Below are positions 9,749-18,186 of a stretch of 64,000 nt of DNA, in pieces. The stretch is from Desulfocurvibacter africanus subsp. africanus DSM 2603. GTDB lineage: Bacteria; Desulfobacterota; Desulfovibrionia; Desulfovibrionales; Desulfovibrionaceae. The notes under the pieces are model-generated. The model saw only the letters and a program-made list of their open reading frames with translations. It ran no database searches and was not told the origin of the DNA. Each line of letters opens with the position of its first letter. Within the stretch, counting starts at the first letter, position 1. The stretch is taken from positions 198,986 through 262,985 of the forward strand of contig NZ_KE383874.1 in the NCBI RefSeq assembly GCF_000422545.1, given 5' to 3'. The translations under genes and the position numbers were made by a program.

Positions 9749-9919
9749 AACGCACTTCGAGCATGGATGGCGACACGGGGTATTTCGTCTCCTCGCCCCT
9801 TTCATGCGCCCTCCCTCCTGCTGCCTGCCACTGCGAATGCCCTTCCTGCCCATGATGCCGATAGCGGGGTGCGAGGCATGCGGAGCGTGGGGGAAGGCGG
9901 CATGAGTCTGGCGGGCGAG

Positions 9920-9950
9920 GGAAAAAAGAAAGGCCCGACACTGTCGGGCC
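9920..9950 (-). terminator. Intrinsic terminator of the outer-membrane protein gene
   Basis: Hairpin GGCCCGACA-C-TGTCGGGCC with, read on the minus strand, a following T-rich run (TTTCTTTTTTCC). It lies 27 bases past the minus-strand stop at 9978. Confidence 0.88.
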
Positions 9951-9977
9951 TAGGCTGTGTCGCAATCCGGAGTCGGG

Positions 9978-10679
9978 CTAGAACGCATATCTGAGTCCAA
10001 GCAGCATGTCGTGGCGCCAGACGTCGGCTTCAACCTTGTAAAAAGCTATTTCAACATCCACGCCTGCAGGGCCGAGGTAGGCGAAGCGGTAGGACGCATC
10101 CAGGGTCAGCTGCTCCGTCAGGGCGAAGCCCACGCCCGCGCCTATGTCGGCCGTGAAGTTGACGTTCGTGTCCTTTTCGGTACCTGCATCAAAGCCGTCT
10201 GTGATCCTTTTGACGTCCGTCTTTAGGATGGCCAGCCCGAGTCCGGCCTGTACGAAGGGCGTGAACCTGGACCGATTGCGGAAGTCGTAATAGCCGTTGA
10301 GCATGAGTACGTCCGCGCTCACCTCGGCCTCAAACCTCTCGTTGGTGGTAAACCCGAGCACGGTAACGTCGCCCTGCCATGAGAAGTCGGCGTCGTTCAT
10401 GTGCGTGTACTCCAGCTCCACACGCACCGGAAGTTCAGACGACTTGTAGAAGTCCCATCCCAAAGCCAGACCCACGACAGGAACCACGTCAGATTCATCA
10501 TCGACATCTACAGTATTACTGGTATCCATAACTTCGAGATCCAGATCGTCCGCCTGCGCGACGCCCGCACCGGCCTTTACCGAGGCATAGAAGCCCAGCT
10601 GTTGTGTTTCGGCCAGGGCTGATTCATGCAAAGCAAAGCACAAGGCCATAGATGTGACCAGCAGCACATATCGTTTCAT
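9978..10679 (-). CDS. Outer-membrane beta-barrel protein
   Basis: 233 residues with a signal peptide (MKRYVLLVTSMALCF...SALA, cleavage near residue 24). The rest has alternating beta-strand character ending in LLGLRYAF, the C-terminal aromatic recognised by the BAM complex. Size and pattern fit the 8-strand OmpA/OmpW-like porin-type fold (OMP_b-brl). Start: two ATGs are 6 bases apart; I prefer 10679 (MKRY) because GGGAG is 7 bases upstream, whereas it abuts the first ATG. It has its own promoter and terminator, so it is monocistronic. Ligand unknown. Confidence 0.85.
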   Translation of the reverse strand: MKRYVLLVTSMALCFALHESALAETQQLGFYASVKAGAGVAQADDLDLEVMDTSNTVDVDDESDVVPVVGLALGWDFYKSSELPVRVELEYTHMNDADFSWQGDVTVLGFTTNERFEAEVSADVLMLNGYYDFRNRSRFTPFVQAGLGLAILKTDVKRITDGFDAGTEKDTNVNFTADIGAGVGFALTEQLTLDASYRFAYLGPAGVDVEIAFYKVEADVWRHDMLLGLRYAF

Positions 10680-10702
10680 AGCCATTCTCCCTGTTTGATC
10701 TG

Positions 10703-10731
10703 GATATATCGACTGTTAAATTTATTGTCAA
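10703..10731 (-). promoter_or_regulatory. Sigma-70-like promoter of the outer-membrane protein gene
   Basis: Read on the minus strand: TTGACA, a 17-base spacer, then TATATC, about 24 bases before the start codon. A TTGTT-TAGTT-AACAA palindrome lies immediately upstream at 10741-10755 and could be an operator. Confidence 0.75.
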
Positions 10732-10755
10732 AGCAGATCATTGTTTAGTTAACAA

Positions 10756-11332
10756 TTCCAGATGCTTTACCAAGCTAAGCAACGCCCGTACGACAGCTGC
10801 TGCACACTTTTACTCGCGCCACAATACAGCGCATTGACCAGCCGAATGCAGTGCAGAGACATCAGTTCAACATTGCACATGCACCAGACAGACCCGACAG
10901 CCCAATGCCGTCTACCATGTCCCTCCACGTGGGCGCGGAAACCAATTGGCGATCTTGCTGGGAGATTTGCCGCCCATGGATGCAGCCAAGACCATCCGGC
11001 CTTGCAGCCTGAAGAGGCTTGCCCGGCTGTTTTTCGATCCACCTGTTGCCCAATACGCCAGCTGTCGCTTGCCTCCTGAATGCCGTTCACCACTCCCCTG
11101 GCAGGCAATGCTAACACTGTACATGCAGCCCAAGCCATGCGGCCACCCGATATGCTGACTCCGTGCGGACTTATACGCAGAAGAAGTGCCCGGAATCGAA
11201 AACACGTTTCCGAATGCCGCGCCTGACGCGGCTGACGCGGGACTGACTTGAGGCGCTGCCGAGCATTGGCATTCCACTGTCATTCAACTGTCAAATCGTC
11301 TGACAATTCGTCTGACAATTTCACCCTGCGTC
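10756..11332. other. Gene-poor stretch
   Basis: About 580 bases between the outer-membrane gene promoter and the Fic remnant. Open frames on both strands are short, lack ribosome sites and show no recognisable family. I see no feature I can support here. Confidence 0.6.
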
Positions 11333-11542
11333 CACGGCATCCTCGGGGTGTGCGAGACGAAAAGGGTGGACCTCCTGCGGGATGTGTTCGCCTGGGCCTA
11401 CGGGCGGTCCTGCGGCTACTACGCCGCTCAGCGCCAGGAGTTGAAGGTGTCCGAGAAGGCGCGGCTCACCTACCGCCAGGATCGGACCAGGGCCACCAGG
11501 CAGGTGGTCGAACAGCTGGTCAGTAGAGCAGATTGCCTTTAA
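11333..11542 (+). pseudogene. Fic family protein, C-terminal remnant
   Basis: The frame reads HGILGVCETKRVDLLRDVF then WAYGRSCGYYAAQRQEL, which matches the region downstream of the Fic catalytic domain in some Fic-family proteins (LGVYE..RVELLRDVFVWAYERS). No HPFx[D/E]GNGR catalytic motif is present and no start is seen. The frame ends as RADCL followed by TAA, where the last codons are supplied by the inserted repeat element at 11524, so the element appears to cap a decayed gene. Confidence 0.5.
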
Positions 11543-11630
11543 GACGCCCGCTCCGGCATTGACGGCGCAGGTGAATTGCGCCTACGCCGACGCACGGCTT
11601 GCAGAGCATTTTCAAAAGCAGAATGCTCTA
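11524..11630 (+). mobile_element. Family I hairpin element (MITE-like)
   Basis: Starts TAGAGCAGATTGC and ends GAATGCTCTA, flanked by TA on both sides. It contains the family hairpins (GACGCC..., GGCGCA-...-TTGCGCC, AGAGCATTTT/AAAATGCTCT type). The internal AAGCCATGC hairpin is partly deleted. Confidence 0.85.
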
Positions 11631-11705
11631 TTGTACCTCACGCCTTGCCGCCCGCAGTGGGCGTCACTGCGTATAGACAGACAAAGCGCTTTGGGAGGGA
11701 CCAGC

Positions 11706-12341
11706 GTGGAAAGCATCCTTGCCTTGGCAGGCATTCTGTTGGCCGTGCTGCTTGCAGCCATGAGCCCAGGACCTAGCTTCCTGGCCGTGGCGCGCATCTC
11801 GATCTCCGAGTCGCGCGCAAATGGCATCGCCGCCGCAGTCGGCATGGGCCTTGGCGCCGTCACCTTGGCCATACTGGCCCTGCTCGGCCTGACCGCCCTG
11901 TTCAAGAGCGTTCCCTGGCTGTACGTGGCCCTGAAGCTCGCCGGCGGAACCTACCTGGTCTACATCGGCATCTCGATCTGGCGCGGGGCCAAAAAGCCCC
12001 TGTGCCTGCAGCCCACGGGAGCCGCCAATAACAGATCATGGTGGAGCGCCCTGCGCACGGCCCTGTGCATACAGCTCAGCAATCCCAAGGCGGCAGTGTT
12101 CTACGGCAGCATCTTCGCCACCCTGCTGCCCAAGCATCCGTCCCTCACGGTCACGCTCATGCTGCCGCTGCTCGTCCTGCTGATCGAAATCAGCTGGTAC
12201 TTCGTGGTGGCCCTGCTCTTGTCCGCAAGCGGCCCGCGCTGCGCCTACCTGCGCGCAAAGCTCTGGATCGACCGCCTGGCCGGCGGAGTCATGGGGCTGC
12301 TGGGCGTGAAGCTCATCGCTTCGACGGATGGGCTGGCGTAG
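11706..12341 (+). CDS. LysE/RhtB family amino-acid exporter
   Basis: 211 residues with six predicted membrane segments. The LysE/RhtB N-terminal signature is visible (LLAAMSPGPSFLAVARIS, then a glycine-rich GIAAAVGMGLGAV) and so is the mid-protein GGTYLVYIGISIWRG and LSNPKAAVFYGSIFA. Such proteins export amino acids or derivatives (threonine, homoserine lactone, lysine); the substrate cannot be read here. Start is GTG at 11706, preceded by GGGAGGGACC; longer upstream frames run through the family I element and are artefacts. Monocistronic. Confidence 0.9.
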   Translation: MESILALAGILLAVLLAAMSPGPSFLAVARISISESRANGIAAAVGMGLGAVTLAILALLGLTALFKSVPWLYVALKLAGGTYLVYIGISIWRGAKKPLCLQPTGAANNRSWWSALRTALCIQLSNPKAAVFYGSIFATLLPKHPSLTVTLMLPLLVLLIEISWYFVVALLLSASGPRCAYLRAKLWIDRLAGGVMGLLGVKLIASTDGLA

Positions 12342-12471
12342 GGCACAACCAGTTCACGCCCGACAATGTGGTCGAGTTCAGGAACTGCGCCTTTATCCAC
12401 GAGGACGACCTCAGCGAAGAGCAGCGCATGGCCCTGGCCCGAGAGACCAGGAAAACCGCTGCCTGGCCTAG

Positions 12472-12560
12472 CCCCGGCCGGACCTGGAGAGCGCTTCCCC
12501 GATCAGCAAAGACGAGCAGAGACGAGCAAAGCCGCCCGAGAGGCGGCTTTTTTGTTGCCG
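12472..12560 (+). repeat. Terminator cassette repeat, copy 1
   Basis: Begins CCCCGGCCGGACCT, continues with GATCAGCAAAGACGAGCAGA-type short tandem units and ends in the hairpin GCCGCC-CGAGA-GGCGGC followed by TTTTTT (12531-12553), an excellent intrinsic terminator on the plus strand. Related copies lie at about 20900-21128 (split by an element), 25611-25712 and 30310-30425. Confidence 0.85.
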
Positions 12561-12650
12561 CGGGCGCGTGGGCAGCGCCGTTGGGAACTGCTGATCTCCA
12601 GGTTTGACGCACCTGTGTGCCATGTGTACATTGCATACATAGAGGTGCTT

Positions 12651-12890
12651 ATGCCCACAGTGACGACCAGGCTGGATAACGAAACCCAAGCCAAGCTCGA
12701 GGCCTTGGCCAAGGCTACGGACCGCTCCCGCTCGTGGCTGGTGGCCGACGCGATCCGGCGCTATGTCGAGGAGGAAAGCTGGCAGGTTGCCGCCATAGAA
12801 GAAGGAGTCCGGCAGGCCGATGCCGGGGATTTCGCTTCGGACGAAGAGGTGAAGCAGGCCTTTGCCAAGTGGGACGTGAATGCCGGCTAG
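12651..12890 (+). CDS. Ribbon-helix-helix (CopG/ParD-like) antitoxin
   Basis: 79 residues. The N-terminus TVTTRLDNETQAKLEALA followed by DRSRSWLVADAIRRYVEEE is a classic ribbon-helix-helix DNA-binding domain. The acidic C-terminal tail (EEGVRQADAGDFASDEEVKQAF) would wrap the toxin. Start ATG at 12651 has AGAGG 6 bases upstream. The stop overlaps the toxin start by 11 bases, the standard antitoxin-first arrangement, so the complex probably autorepresses the operon. Confidence 0.9.
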   Translation: MPTVTTRLDNETQAKLEALAKATDRSRSWLVADAIRRYVEEESWQVAAIEEGVRQADAGDFASDEEVKQAFAKWDVNAG

Positions 12891-13164
12891 GCCGGTGCGC
12901 TGGCTGCGTCAGGCCTTGCGCGACATGGACGAAATTGCCACCTTCATCGCCATGGATGATCCGCGCACGGCCCGTGATGTGGCCGGCCGCATCTGGGGGG
13001 CGGCCGGAACGCTTGGCCAATCGCCGGAACGGGGGAGGATCGGGCGAGTGCCCGGAACCAGGGAACTGGTCCTGCCCAGCTTGCCGTATTTTCTGGCCTA
13101 CCGCGTGCGAGAGGGCGAGGTGCAGATCCTGCGTGTCATCCATCAGCGTCGGCAGCGGGAATAA
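12880..13164 (+). CDS. RelE/ParE family toxin
   Basis: 94 residues of the RelE/ParE fold: VRWLRQALRDMDEIATFIAMDDPRTARDV at the N-terminus and the family core RELVLPSLPYFLAYRVREGEVQILRVIHQRRQ near the end. The ParE-type subgroup (gyrase poison) looks closer than RelE because typical RelE ribosome-dependent RNase residues are not evident; this is an inference. Paired with the RHH antitoxin at 12651. Confidence 0.9.
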   Translation: MPARPVRWLRQALRDMDEIATFIAMDDPRTARDVAGRIWGAAGTLGQSPERGRIGRVPGTRELVLPSLPYFLAYRVREGEVQILRVIHQRRQRE

Positions 13165-13294
13165 AACGGTCGTTTCACCCCACGCCGGTCACCTCAATGG
13201 CCGTCACGCCCCACGCCGGCCGTCTCGCCCTACCCCCGTTATCTCAAAGGAATTGACGCCCCTGGCCCAAGGGGATATGTCTGCGCAATAAAAA

Positions 13295-13325
13295 TGACCG
13301 TCGGTCACTGAGTGACCAGCGGTCA
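13295..13325 (+). promoter_or_regulatory. Double palindromic operator upstream of tetR
   Basis: Two 13-base palindromes TGACCGTCGGTCA (13295-13307) and TGACCAGCGGTCA (13313-13325), which also form a central GGTCAC-TGA-GTGACC palindrome. They end about a dozen bases before the tetR start, so the TetR protein very likely binds here and represses its own operon. Confidence 0.82.
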
Positions 13326-13337
13326 CCGGGCGGATGC

Positions 13338-13979
13338 ATGCGCATGGGCTCAAAGCAGCAGGAAAAATCTCACCAGACCATGGTCGAGCTCATGGACGCG
13401 GCCATGGAGCTCTTCGCGCGCAAGGGCTTTCGCGAAACGTCGGTAGCCGAGATCACCCGCCACGCCGGCTATGCCAAAGGCAGCTTCTATCGCCACTGGC
13501 CGAGCAAGGACCAGCTCTTCCTGCAGATCGTGGAACGCAAACTGGCCCAGTACCGCGCCAGCCGGGACGAGCGCATCGCCACGGCCGGCGACCTGGAAGG
13601 GGCCATGCGCATCATCTGGGATTTTCTGCAGGACATGGTCGCGGACCGCAACTGGGCCAAGGTCTTTCTGGAGTTCACCGTGCACGCGGCGCGCGATCCC
13701 GAACTGCGCCGCATCATGCGCCTGGACCAGCACCGTTTGTCCGAGGATCTCTTCGCGCGCCTGATCAGGCCGTTTGCCCCGCCCGGCTTTCCCGTAGAGA
13801 AGCTCGGGGCGCTCAATACCGCGCTGTTCGAGGGCTTCATGGTCCACAATGCCCTTGAGACCGGGGTCCTCGACCTGCACGACGTGCGCGAGGCCGCCGT
13901 GGCCCTGGCCCTGGACATGGTACGCCGCCTTGCGCCGACTCAGGCTCCCATCTCTCAACCGACCGGAGGACCGGCATGA
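13338..13979 (+). CDS. TetR/AcrR family transcriptional regulator
   Basis: 213 residues. The N-terminal HTH is canonical: AAMELFARKGFRETSVAEI, then AGYAKGSFYRHWPSKDQLF (about residues 20-62). The C-terminal ligand domain is helical. ATGs at 13334 (other frame), 13338 and 13344 (MGSKQ) compete; no strong ribosome site decides. The stop overlaps the dctP start (ATGA), so it heads the TRAP operon and probably controls it through the double palindrome just upstream. TetR control of a TRAP transporter is less common than two-component or GntR control. Inducer unknown. Confidence 0.93.
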   Translation: MRMGSKQQEKSHQTMVELMDAAMELFARKGFRETSVAEITRHAGYAKGSFYRHWPSKDQLFLQIVERKLAQYRASRDERIATAGDLEGAMRIIWDFLQDMVADRNWAKVFLEFTVHAARDPELRRIMRLDQHRLSEDLFARLIRPFAPPGFPVEKLGALNTALFEGFMVHNALETGVLDLHDVREAAVALALDMVRRLAPTQAPISQPTGGPA

Positions 13980-15022
13980 AACGAACCAGCCCGACCGCCC
14001 TGGCCACCCTGGCCGCCCTGGCCGCCCTGGGCGTTCTTTGCGTCATGGCGCTCTGCGCCGCGCTGCCCCCTGTTGCCCAGGCCGGGACGCGCCTGACCTA
14101 TTCCTGTTTCTTCCCGCCCACGCACGTGCAGTCGCAGCTTGCCGAGGCGTGGTGCAAGGAGGTCGAGAAGCGCACGAACGGCGAGGTGGCCGTCGACTTC
14201 TTCCCCGGCGGCACCCTGACCAAGGCCGAAGAGGCCTACGACGGCGTGGTCCAGGGCATGTCGGACCTCGGCTTCTCCGTCCTGGGCTATTCCCGCGGGC
14301 GCTTCCCGGTCATGGCCGCCGTGGACCTGCCCCTGGGCTACAGGTCCGGCTGGGCCGCCACCCAGGTCGCCAATCAAGTCTACGCGCACTTCAAGCCCGC
14401 CGAGTTCAATGACGTGCAGCCCATGTATTTCCACGCCCATGGGCCGGGACTGCTGCACACGGCGAAAAAGGAAGTCCGCAAGCTCGAGGACCTGCAGGGG
14501 CTCAAGCTGCGCGCCACCGGCAATTCCGGGCAGTTGGTCAAGGCCCTGGGCGGCACGCCCGTGGCCATGTCCATGCCCGACTCCTACCAGGCCATCCAGA
14601 AGGGCGTGGTCAACGGCGGCATGTACCCGGTGGAGACCAACAAGGGCTGGAACATGGCCGAGGTCGTGCACTTCATGACCGAGACCCAGCCCGTGGCCTA
14701 CACCACGACCTTCTTCGTGGTCATGAACAAGGCACGCTGGGAATCCCTTTCGCCCAAGGCCCGGCAGGCCATCGCCGCGATCAACGTCGAGTGGGCCGAA
14801 AAGCACGCCCAGGCCTGGGACGCGAGCGACGTGGTCGGCATGGAGTTCTTCAAGTCCAAGGGCGGCAAGGTCCTGCCCCTGAACAACGGCGAGGCCGAGC
14901 GCTGGATCAAGGCCACCGAGCCGCTGCTGGCCCAGTATGTCCAGGAGGCCAAGGCCAAGGGCCTCGACGGCCAGGCCGTGCTCAACTTCGCCAGGCAGGC
15001 CTTGCGCAAGGCGCAGCAGTAG
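13976..15022 (+). CDS. dctP: TRAP transporter substrate-binding protein (DctP family)
   Basis: 348 residues with a long signal peptide (AALAALGVLCVMALCAALPPVAQA, cleavage near 37). The mature part has DctP/TeaA landmarks: LAEAWCKEVEKRTNGEVAVDFFPGGTL, then KLEDLQGLKLRATGNSGQLVKALGGTPVAM and GGMYPVETNKGWNMAEVV (broken here only for naming). It delivers an organic acid-type ligand to the DctQM membrane pair in the periplasm. Residues R-ATG around 180 are where TRAP receptors bind the substrate carboxylate. Ligand not predictable in detail. Confidence 0.95.
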   Translation: MKRTSPTALATLAALAALGVLCVMALCAALPPVAQAGTRLTYSCFFPPTHVQSQLAEAWCKEVEKRTNGEVAVDFFPGGTLTKAEEAYDGVVQGMSDLGFSVLGYSRGRFPVMAAVDLPLGYRSGWAATQVANQVYAHFKPAEFNDVQPMYFHAHGPGLLHTAKKEVRKLEDLQGLKLRATGNSGQLVKALGGTPVAMSMPDSYQAIQKGVVNGGMYPVETNKGWNMAEVVHFMTETQPVAYTTTFFVVMNKARWESLSPKARQAIAAINVEWAEKHAQAWDASDVVGMEFFKSKGGKVLPLNNGEAERWIKATEPLLAQYVQEAKAKGLDGQAVLNFARQALRKAQQ

Positions 15023-15079
15023 CCGCTCCGTAACAAACGCTTGCGAGGCCGGGCGGCGCCAGCTCCCCGGCCTCTGGTT

Positions 15080-15182
15080 TGAAGCAGATTGCATTTGAAA
15101 TGGGGGGTCCAGGGGCATCATTTCCCTGGTGGGAGGGTCTGGGAGGGCAAAGCCCTGCCCAGTTTCTGCCAGCTCTTGTGCA
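15080..15182 (+). mobile_element. Family II repeat, copy A
   Basis: Begins AAGCAGATTGCATTTGAA and continues GGGGGGTCCAGGGG...CATTTCCCTGG...GGGCAAAGCCCTGCCC. It is nearly identical over 100 bases to 17042-17145. It lies between dctP and dctQ. The two copies are direct repeats flanking dctQM. Confidence 0.85.
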
Positions 15183-15223
15183 CCATGCTCGTAACTTCGA
15201 CCACGCATCAAGGACGATTCCCG

Positions 15224-15730
15224 ATGACTGAGCATGTTCCGAACCCCGGCCGGCCCTCGGCCCGGCTCTTTTCCGGCCTTGAGGGCGGCATGAAGGTCGT
15301 GGCCGCGGCATGCCTCATGGGCATGGCCGTGGTCACCGGCCTCGATGTGGCGGGCCGGGCGGCAATGAACACGCCGCTGTTCGGCTCCGAGGAGATCACC
15401 TCCATCCTGGCCGCCCTGGTCGTGGGCTTCTCCCTGCCCTACGCCCACAGCCAGGGCAGCCACATAGGAGTGGAGGTCGTGTACCAGCGGCTGGGACGGC
15501 GCGCCCGCAGGATGCTCGATTTCTGCACGCGTCTTGTCTCGGCAGCCCTGTTCGGCGAGATCGCGCGGCAGATGTGGGCCTACGGCCTGGACAAGCGGGC
15601 GGTCGGCCAGGTGTCCATGAACCTGGGCCTGCCCACTTATTATGTGCTTTTCGCCCTGGCGGGCTGCTTCGCGGTGTTCGCCCTGTTCCAGCTGCGCGAC
15701 GCGCTGCGGGCGCTCAAGGGGGACCGCTAG
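15224..15730 (+). CDS. dctQ: TRAP transporter small permease (DctQ family)
   Basis: 168 residues with four predicted membrane segments, the DctQ size. Segments: KVVAAACLMGMAVVTGLDVAGR; SILAALVVGFSLPYAHSQGSHIGVEVVY; a third around FCTRLVSAALFGEI; and YYVLFALAGCFAVFALFQL. The HIGVEV motif after TM2 is typical. Start ATG at 15224; longer frames run into the family II repeat. Adjacent to dctM with no gap. The 200-base dctP-dctQ interval holds the repeat, so full operon expression depends on read-through. Confidence 0.93.
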   Translation: MTEHVPNPGRPSARLFSGLEGGMKVVAAACLMGMAVVTGLDVAGRAAMNTPLFGSEEITSILAALVVGFSLPYAHSQGSHIGVEVVYQRLGRRARRMLDFCTRLVSAALFGEIARQMWAYGLDKRAVGQVSMNLGLPTYYVLFALAGCFAVFALFQLRDALRALKGDR

Positions 15731-17044
15731 ATGGAACCCACCCTGGCCGGCATTGTCGGCATCGTGGCCATGCTGGCCCTGTTCACGACGCGCATGCCCG
15801 TGGCCTACGTCATGACCCTGGTCGGCTTCGCGGGCTTCGCCCTGCTCATCTCGCCCCAGGGCGCACTGAGCATGCTGTCGCGCACCTACTACGACACCTT
15901 CTCGTCCTATGCCCTGTCGACCATCCCGCTGTTCATCCTCATGGGCCAGCTGGCCTTCAACTCCGGCATCAGCAAGCGGCTCTACGAGTGCGCGTACCAG
16001 TTCCTGGGCCATATCCGGGGCGGCCTGGCCATGGCCACGGTGGCGGCCTGCACCGCCTTCGGCGCGGTCTGCGGCTCCAGCCCGGCCACGGCCGCGACCA
16101 TGGCCATGGTCGCCATTCCCGAAATGAAGCGCTACGGCTATGCCGATTCCCTGGCGGCCGGCTCGGTTGCCGCGGGCGGCAGCATGGGCATGATCATGCC
16201 GCCCAGTGTCGTGCTCATCATCTACGGCGTGCTCACCGGCCAATCCATCGGAGCCCTGTTCGTGGCCGGCATCCTGCCCGCCATCGTGCTCACGCTGCTG
16301 TTCATCGTGGCCATCGCCATCCAGTGCCGCCTGCGGCCGAACCTGGGCCGGGGCGGCGAGCGCGGCGATGCTGCGGCGCGCCTGCGCTCCCTGCTGGGCC
16401 TGGCCGACACCCTGGCCATCTTCCTGCTGGTCATCGGCGGCATGTTCTTCGGGCTGTTCACGCCCACGGAGGCCGCCAGCGTCGGCGTGCTGGGCATCAT
16501 CGCCCTGTCGCTGCTCAAGCGGCAGCTGAGCTGGAAGGCCTTTGCCGACTCGCTCTACGAGACCCTGCGCACATCGGCCATGGTGCTCTTCCTGGTTGCC
16601 GGCGCCTCGGTCTTCGGCAAGTTCCTGGCCGTGACGCGCATCCCCTTCGACGTGGCCGGCTGGGTCGCGGCCATGGATCTCCCGAACGTGCTCATCATGG
16701 CCCTGATCCTGGGCATCTATATGATCGGCGGCTGCTTCATGGACGCCCTGGCCCTGGTCATGCTGACCATCCCGGTTTTCTATCCCGTGGTGCAGCACCT
16801 GGGCTACGACCCCATCTGGTTCGGCGTGATCATCGTGCTCGTGACCCAGATCGGCGTCATCACCCCGCCGGTCGGCATCAACGCATACGTGGTCTACGGC
16901 ATGTGCCAGAAAATCGCGCCGTCGGTCACTTTGGAGGCCGTCTTCAAGGGCATCACGCCCTTCCTGCTGGCCATCATCTCCGGCATCGCGCTCATGATGC
17001 TCTTCCCGCAGATCGTGCTGCTGCTGCCGGGCCTGATGTATTAA
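15731..17044 (+). CDS. dctM: TRAP transporter large permease (DctM family)
   Basis: 437 residues and about 12 membrane segments. DctM landmarks: TRMPVAYVMTLVGFAGF, the STIPLFILMGQLAFNSGIS motif, FGAVCGSSPATAATMAMVAIPEM, AGGSMGMIMPPSVVLIIYG, TPTEAASVGVLG and GVITPPVGINAYVVYG. It carries sodium-coupled transport with DctQ. Its start is immediately after the dctQ stop. The stop TAA is contributed by the left end of the family II repeat copy B, which begins TAATGCAGATTGC. Confidence 0.95.
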   Translation: MEPTLAGIVGIVAMLALFTTRMPVAYVMTLVGFAGFALLISPQGALSMLSRTYYDTFSSYALSTIPLFILMGQLAFNSGISKRLYECAYQFLGHIRGGLAMATVAACTAFGAVCGSSPATAATMAMVAIPEMKRYGYADSLAAGSVAAGGSMGMIMPPSVVLIIYGVLTGQSIGALFVAGILPAIVLTLLFIVAIAIQCRLRPNLGRGGERGDAAARLRSLLGLADTLAIFLLVIGGMFFGLFTPTEAASVGVLGIIALSLLKRQLSWKAFADSLYETLRTSAMVLFLVAGASVFGKFLAVTRIPFDVAGWVAAMDLPNVLIMALILGIYMIGGCFMDALALVMLTIPVFYPVVQHLGYDPIWFGVIIVLVTQIGVITPPVGINAYVVYGMCQKIAPSVTLEAVFKGITPFLLAIISGIALMMLFPQIVLLLPGLMY

Positions 17045-17145
17045 TGCAGATTGCATTTGAAATGGGGGGTCCAGGGGAATCATTTCCCTGGTGGGAGGGT
17101 CTGGGAGGGCAAAGCCCTGCCCAGTTTATGCCAGTTCTTGTGCAA
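17042..17145 (+). mobile_element. Family II repeat, copy B, on the dctM stop codon
   Basis: Same 100-base sequence as copy A. Its terminal TA plus the next A form the dctM stop codon. Confidence 0.85.
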
Positions 17146-17252
17146 AACGCCCTAAACCTTTCGCAGATATGCGGGCGGGGAGATCAGGTTGCGGCCATCT
17201 ACGGCTTGCACTACACTTGAACATCCCCGCCTTTCTCTTCACGCTGCAATTT

Positions 17253-17296
17253 GGAGCAGATTGCTTTTAGAGCATTTTGCTTTTGAAAATGCTCTG
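17253..17296 (+). mobile_element. Family I element reduced to its termini
   Basis: GAGCAGATTGCTTTT is directly followed by AGAGCATTTTGCTTTT and AAAATGCTC, with TG on both sides. The internal hairpins are deleted. It sits 14 bases before nudC. Confidence 0.8.
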
Positions 17297-17310
17297 AACC
17301 CGGAGACGCA

Positions 17311-18186
17311 ATGAGATATCCTGATGCAAGCCGGTTGCCGCTGAACTCCTCCGTGCTCGGCAACCGCTTCCAGCCCGCTGCGCCAGTCCCTGACTCGGGC
17401 GAGGCGGGCTGCTGGCTCCTGTTTAGCGGGGAGGCCCTTGTGCTGGGCAGCGCGCCGGGACAGGCATCCCCCCTGTTCGAGCAGTTCCCGGATGACCTCG
17501 GGGCGCCCTGCAGGACCATCCGCATGGGCACATGGGACGGCAAACCCCTGCGCATCGCCGAACTCGGCAGGCAACCACTGCCTTCCGGCTACCGTGCAGC
17601 GCCCCTGCTGCACTTCTTTGCCAGGGAAGCCCTGGCCGACGATGTCCTGACCCTTGCCGGACGCGCCCAGCAGATCCTGGGCTGGGAACGCAACAGCAAC
17701 GTGTGCCCGCATTGCGGCGGGCAGCCGGAAAGGCTTGCCGGGACCTGGGGCAAGCGCTGCACGGCCTGCGGGTACGAGCGCTACCCGCCCATCTTTCCCT
17801 GCACCCTGGTCCTGGTGCGCCGCGCCGATGAACTGCTCCTGGTGCGCAAACGGGAATGGCCGCAGGGCTACTACAGCCTTCCGTCAGGTTTCTGCGACTT
17901 CGCGGAGAGCCTGGAAGAGTGCGCCTGCCGGGAGGTCCTGGAAGAGACAGGCATCCGGATCACGAATCTTTGCTATGCCGGGAGCCAGAGCTGGCCGTTC
18001 CCGTCCCAGCTCATGGTCGGATTCACGGCGCAGTACGCAGCCGGTGAGCTCAGCATCGATCATGACGAGCTGGAGCATGCAGCCTGGTTTGCCCTGGACG
18101 CCCTGCCCCTGACGTTCTCCGCCAGGTCCATTGCCGGCTGGCTCATCCAGCGCGAACTCGCCCGCCATAGATCAGATTGCTTTTAA
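17311..18186 (+). CDS. nudC: NADH pyrophosphatase (Nudix hydrolase)
   Basis: 291 residues in NudC order. An N-terminal domain is followed by a zinc ribbon with Cys 132, 135, 150 and 153, then a perfect Nudix box (G193 x5 E199 x7 R207 E208 x2 E211 E212 x G214). The SQSWPFPSQ motif after it is the NADH pyrophosphatase signature. It hydrolyses NAD(H) to NMN(H) and AMP or removes NAD caps from RNA. CGGAGA lies 5 bases before the ATG. The last codons (SDCF then TAA) come from the family I element inserted at 18168, so the natural C-terminus has been replaced. Confidence 0.94.
   Translation: MRYPDASRLPLNSSVLGNRFQPAAPVPDSGEAGCWLLFSGEALVLGSAPGQASPLFEQFPDDLGAPCRTIRMGTWDGKPLRIAELGRQPLPSGYRAAPLLHFFAREALADDVLTLAGRAQQILGWERNSNVCPHCGGQPERLAGTWGKRCTACGYERYPPIFPCTLVLVRRADELLLVRKREWPQGYYSLPSGFCDFAESLEECACREVLEETGIRITNLCYAGSQSWPFPSQLMVGFTAQYAAGELSIDHDELEHAAWFALDALPLTFSARSIAGWLIQRELARHRSDCF

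Noticed and set aside
13955..17083. 1042-residue minus-strand ORF opposite dctPQM
   Set aside because: It is the antisense shadow of three clear TRAP genes; composition is His/Gly/Asp-rich noise typical of the reverse frame of GC-rich genes.
15310..17220. 636-residue plus-strand ORF overlapping dctQ/dctM
   Set aside because: Out-of-frame shadow; dctQ and dctM are intact in another frame.
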